From REEB85 sp018971455 (GTDB lineage Bacteria > Pseudomonadota > Alphaproteobacteria > Acetobacterales > Acetobacteraceae), in the NCBI GenBank assembly GCA_028871195.1, contig JAGWNT010000014.1, positions 1-52,111 on the forward strand: a stretch of DNA of 52,111 bases. Reading direction: 5' to 3'. The translations under genes and the position numbers were made by a program. Of the stretch, positions 50,139 through 52,111 are shown one piece after another; position 1 is the first letter of the stretch; each line of letters begins with the position of its first letter. The notes beneath the pieces are model-generated. The model was not told the origin of the DNA, made no database searches, and was given only the letters and a program-made list of their open reading frames with translations.

Positions 50139-51818
50139 ATGGAGGAGTCCCGGCTCGGCAAGTACGAATTGCGCGCGACGCTGGGCCGCGGAGCCATGGG
50201 CACGGTCTATGAGGGCTGGGATCCGGTGATCTCGCGCAAGGTCGCCATCAAGACCGTGCGCCTGCCCGATGCCCATGACGAGGAGGCACAGGAAGAGCTG
50301 GCGCGCTTCAAGCGCGAGGCGCAGGCGGCCGGCCGGCTGAGCCACCCCAACATCGTCGGCGTGTTCGATTACGGCGAGACCGCCGAGATTGCCTACATCG
50401 TCATGGAATACATCGACGGCCAGTCCCTCAAGGCGGTGCTCGACCGCAAGGAGCGCTTCCCGGTCGAGGAAATCCTGCGCGTCATGGAGCAGCTTCTCTC
50501 CGGGCTGCAATTCAGCCACGAGCGCGGCGTGGTGCATCGCGACATCAAGCCCGCCAACGTCATGCTGACCAGCGCCGGCCAGGCGAAGATCGCCGATTTC
50601 GGCATCGCCAGGATCGACAGCAGCGCGATGACACAGGCCGGCACGGTGCTTGGCACGCCGGCCTACATGTCGCCCGAGCAGCTGATGGGCCAGGTGGTGG
50701 ACGCGCGCACCGACATCTATTCGGCGGGGGTGCTGCTCTACCAGCTGCTGACCGGCGAACGGCCGTTCGACGGCAGCATGTCGGCGATCATGCACAAGGC
50801 GCTGAACACCGAACCGCCGCTGCCGTCGCAGCTTTCGGTGACCTGCCCGCCGGCGTTCGACGCGGTGGTGCGGCGTGCGATGGCGAAGCGGCCGGAGCAC
50901 CGCTATCCGTCGGCCGCGGCGTTTGCCGCGGCGTTGCACGACGCCGCCTGCGGCAGGAGCGAGCCGGCGCGCGAATCCGAGGCAACGACTGTCGTCTTCC
51001 CCCCGCGCCCGATACCGGCGGCTTCGGCCAGCCGGCGTTCGCCGATGCCTGTCGTCGTCATCTCCGTCCTTGTTCTGCTGGTTCTGTCCGGCGGCGGGGC
51101 GTGGTGGCTGCTGCGCCGGCCGGCAACCATCGAGTCGGCACCGCTGCGCCGCCAGGTGGCAGACCTGGTGCGCGGGCGGGCTTGCACCCTGCTGGATAGC
51201 GACGTGCGCGACGACGGCTCGGTGTCGCTCGCGGGGCTGGCCGGGAGTACGGTCGTGGCGGCGCTCCGCCAGGCGATCGGCGGCATGGTTCCCGCCGACC
51301 GGCTCGGCTGGCGGGTGAGCGGCGTCGATCCGGTGTTCTGCCCGGTGCTCGACGCCTTGCGGCCCATCGCGGCGGCGGGCGGCGTGCGGCTGGGCCTGAC
51401 GATGGCGGACGGCAGGACGCGGCTGCACGACGGCGATCCGGTGCGTGTCCGGCTGACCATGCCGGACTTCGCGAGCCGGTTGCATGTCGACTATGTCGCG
51501 CACGACGGTTCGGTGCAGCATCTTTATCCGCAGCTTGCCGATGCGAAATCCGGCCTTGCGGCCGACCCGCCGCGGGGCTTCGCGCCGCGCGAGTCGGTGG
51601 ATCTGGGCAATCCGGCCTGGACGATCGGCGAGCCGTACGGCACCGACATGATCATCGCGGTGGCGTCGGCGGAGCCGCTGTTCGGCAAGCCGCGGCCCGG
51701 CAACGCGGAAACCGTCGCCGGCTACGTGGGCGAGCTGCGGGCGGCCATCGAGGCGGCCCGCCAACGCGGCGTTTTCGTCTCGGGCGCCGCGCTGGCGCTC
51801 GAAACCCTGCCGAAATAG
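50139..51818 (+). CDS. Transmembrane Ser/Thr protein kinase with DUF4384-like C-terminal domain
   Basis: A 559-residue Hanks-type kinase. Catalytic motifs: LGRGAMGTVY (15-24), VAIK (Lys38), HRDIKPAN (Asp135), DFG (153-155) and GTPAYMSPEQ. The kinase domain (about 9-268) and a Pro/Ser linker are cytosolic. A single membrane segment (about 303-325, VVVISVLVLLVLSGGGAWW) leads to an outside domain of about 230 residues. Its part from about 418 to 518 looks like DUF4384: DGDPVRVRLTMPDFASRLHV, a Tyr-Val-His-Asp stretch and HLYPQ, ending AVASAEPLF. In Pfam, DUF4384 is associated with kinases and caspase-like peptidases. It is divergent from the TPS operon that encodes a CHAT protease. Confidence 0.92.
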   Translation: MEESRLGKYELRATLGRGAMGTVYEGWDPVISRKVAIKTVRLPDAHDEEAQEELARFKREAQAAGRLSHPNIVGVFDYGETAEIAYIVMEYIDGQSLKAVLDRKERFPVEEILRVMEQLLSGLQFSHERGVVHRDIKPANVMLTSAGQAKIADFGIARIDSSAMTQAGTVLGTPAYMSPEQLMGQVVDARTDIYSAGVLLYQLLTGERPFDGSMSAIMHKALNTEPPLPSQLSVTCPPAFDAVVRRAMAKRPEHRYPSAAAFAAALHDAACGRSEPARESEATTVVFPPRPIPAASASRRSPMPVVVISVLVLLVLSGGGAWWLLRRPATIESAPLRRQVADLVRGRACTLLDSDVRDDGSVSLAGLAGSTVVAALRQAIGGMVPADRLGWRVSGVDPVFCPVLDALRPIAAAGGVRLGLTMADGRTRLHDGDPVRVRLTMPDFASRLHVDYVAHDGSVQHLYPQLADAKSGLAADPPRGFAPRESVDLGNPAWTIGEPYGTDMIIAVASAEPLFGKPRPGNAETVAGYVGELRAAIEAARQRGVFVSGAALALETLPK

Positions 51819-51869
51819 GGTGGCGTTGACGTTGACTCACCGGGCCGACGATGAGGGTTGGCGGCAGCA

Positions 51870-52020
51870 AAGGAAGATTCAACACAGAGAACACAGAGGC
51901 TTGTCCTCGGGCTTGACCCGAGGGACCACCGAGAGCCACGGAGAAAGAAATGCCGCTTCGCGCGAAGCGCATTCATTCTTCCTCGGTGGCTCTCGGTGGC
52001 TCTCGTGTGAACCCTTTCTT
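51870..52020. repeat. About 150-bp imperfect palindromic repeat element
   Basis: The region folds on itself. CCACCGAGAGCCACGGAG (51926-51943) pairs with 51982-51999 with one mismatch; the centre GCTTCGCGCGAAGC at 51955-51968 is a perfect palindrome; and the outer arms (AAGGAAGATTCAACACAGAG at the left, reading inwards from 52020 at the right) are related. The right arm contains a 10-base tandem duplication (CGGTGGCTCT twice). No open frame of note lies in it. It sits between converging genes and resembles REP/BIME or MITE-like intergenic repeats; it may also end transcription. Confidence 0.6.
51905..51923. repeat. REP-like palindrome CCTCGGG-CTTGA-CCCGAGG
   Basis: A perfect seven-base inverted repeat around CTTGA, inserted in the left arm of the larger palindromic element. 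Palindromes built on GGGCTTGACCCG are, to my knowledge, frequent intergenic repeats in alphaproteobacterial genomes. No T-run follows. Confidence 0.55.
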
Positions 52021-52052
52021 GCGAGCCTGCCAACCGCACAGACCCTGGGTGC

Positions 52053-52111
52053 TCATACCAGGTGGCAGGCGACCCGGTGGCCGGGGGTGGGCTCCTTCGT
52101 CGCGGGCTCCT
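52053..52111 (-). CDS. Oligopeptide ABC transporter ATP-binding protein, C-terminal fragment
   Basis: The last 18 codons of a minus-strand gene entering from the right edge. They read EPATKEPTPGHRVACHLV followed by TGA. The PGHRVACHLV ending is the characteristic C-terminus of DppD/OppD/DppF-type peptide transporter ATPases (oligo_HPY region). The full gene lies outside the window. Confidence 0.75.
   Translation of the reverse strand, partial: EPATKEPTPGHRVACHLV

Noticed and set aside
51926..52000. CRISPR-like repeats from the recurring GGTGGCTCTC units
   Set aside because: The units form an inverted repeat and one 10-base tandem duplication, not regularly spaced direct repeats with unique spacers, and no cas gene is present.

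Overview
The window is very GC-rich, with dense, tightly packed genes, frequent GTG/TTG starts and many ATGA/GTGA stop-start overlaps. The gene families (GtrA/DPM1-like glycosyltransferase pair, Tat-exported peptide-binding protein, MsrP, form II CoxL-like hydroxylase, Gld-type ABC exporter, two-partner secretion) suggest an alphaproteobacterium, probably Rhodospirillales/Acetobacterales. This is inferred from gene content and composition only; no rRNA or marker gene is present. No tRNA, rRNA, CRISPR array, transposase or phage gene was seen.

Layout. (1) 1-4.4 kb, minus strand: the start of a Tat-exported protein, a peptide-type ABC binding protein, an aldehyde dehydrogenase and a 3-hydroxyisobutyrate-dehydrogenase-like reductase. 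The far right edge (52.05-52.11 kb) carries the last codons of an oligopeptide ABC ATPase. (2) 4.5-8.3 kb: GtrA-like flippase, polyprenyl-phosphate glycosyltransferase, MFS carrier, a small membrane protein and a YciB-like membrane protein. (3) 8.4-10.8 kb: a lone molybdenum-hydroxylase large subunit. (4) 10.9-15.3 kb: a four-gene Gld-type ABC operon (ATPase, permease, GldG-like auxiliary protein, DUF4340 protein), followed by a Nudix hydrolase and a small protein. (5) 16.1-19.2 kb: MsrP with a small membrane protein, a D-cysteine desulfhydrase/cysteate lyase-like enzyme and a small exported protein. (6) 19.2-23.5 kb: a signalling block. A c-type-heme HAMP sensor overlaps a Ser/Thr kinase gene, and both are divergent from a MASE1-PAS-GGDEF diguanylate cyclase. 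(7) 23.5-32.0 kb: five surface-glycan genes (four glycosyltransferases and a GalE-type epimerase), two of them with N-terminal repeats built around a YxxxxPD core. (8) 32.0-49.7 kb, minus strand: a two-partner secretion operon (TpsB transporter, 3597-residue TpsA exoprotein, CHAT-protease lipoprotein), followed closely by a crotonase-family enzyme and an acyl-CoA dehydrogenase. (9) 50.1-51.8 kb: a second transmembrane Ser/Thr kinase with a DUF4384-like C-terminus, divergent from TpsB. (10) 51.87-52.02 kb: a roughly 150-bp palindromic repeat element between converging genes.

The most interesting reading is that 19-52 kb is a cell-surface remodelling region. A redox/gas-type sensor, two kinases and a diguanylate cyclase sit beside glycan synthesis genes and a giant secreted adhesin. 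The adhesin's own operon encodes a lipid-anchored CHAT protease with an apparently intact His/Cys pair. The DUF4384-bearing kinase next to a CHAT/two-partner-secretion operon is the best candidate for an undescribed system here. The functional links are inference from gene order.
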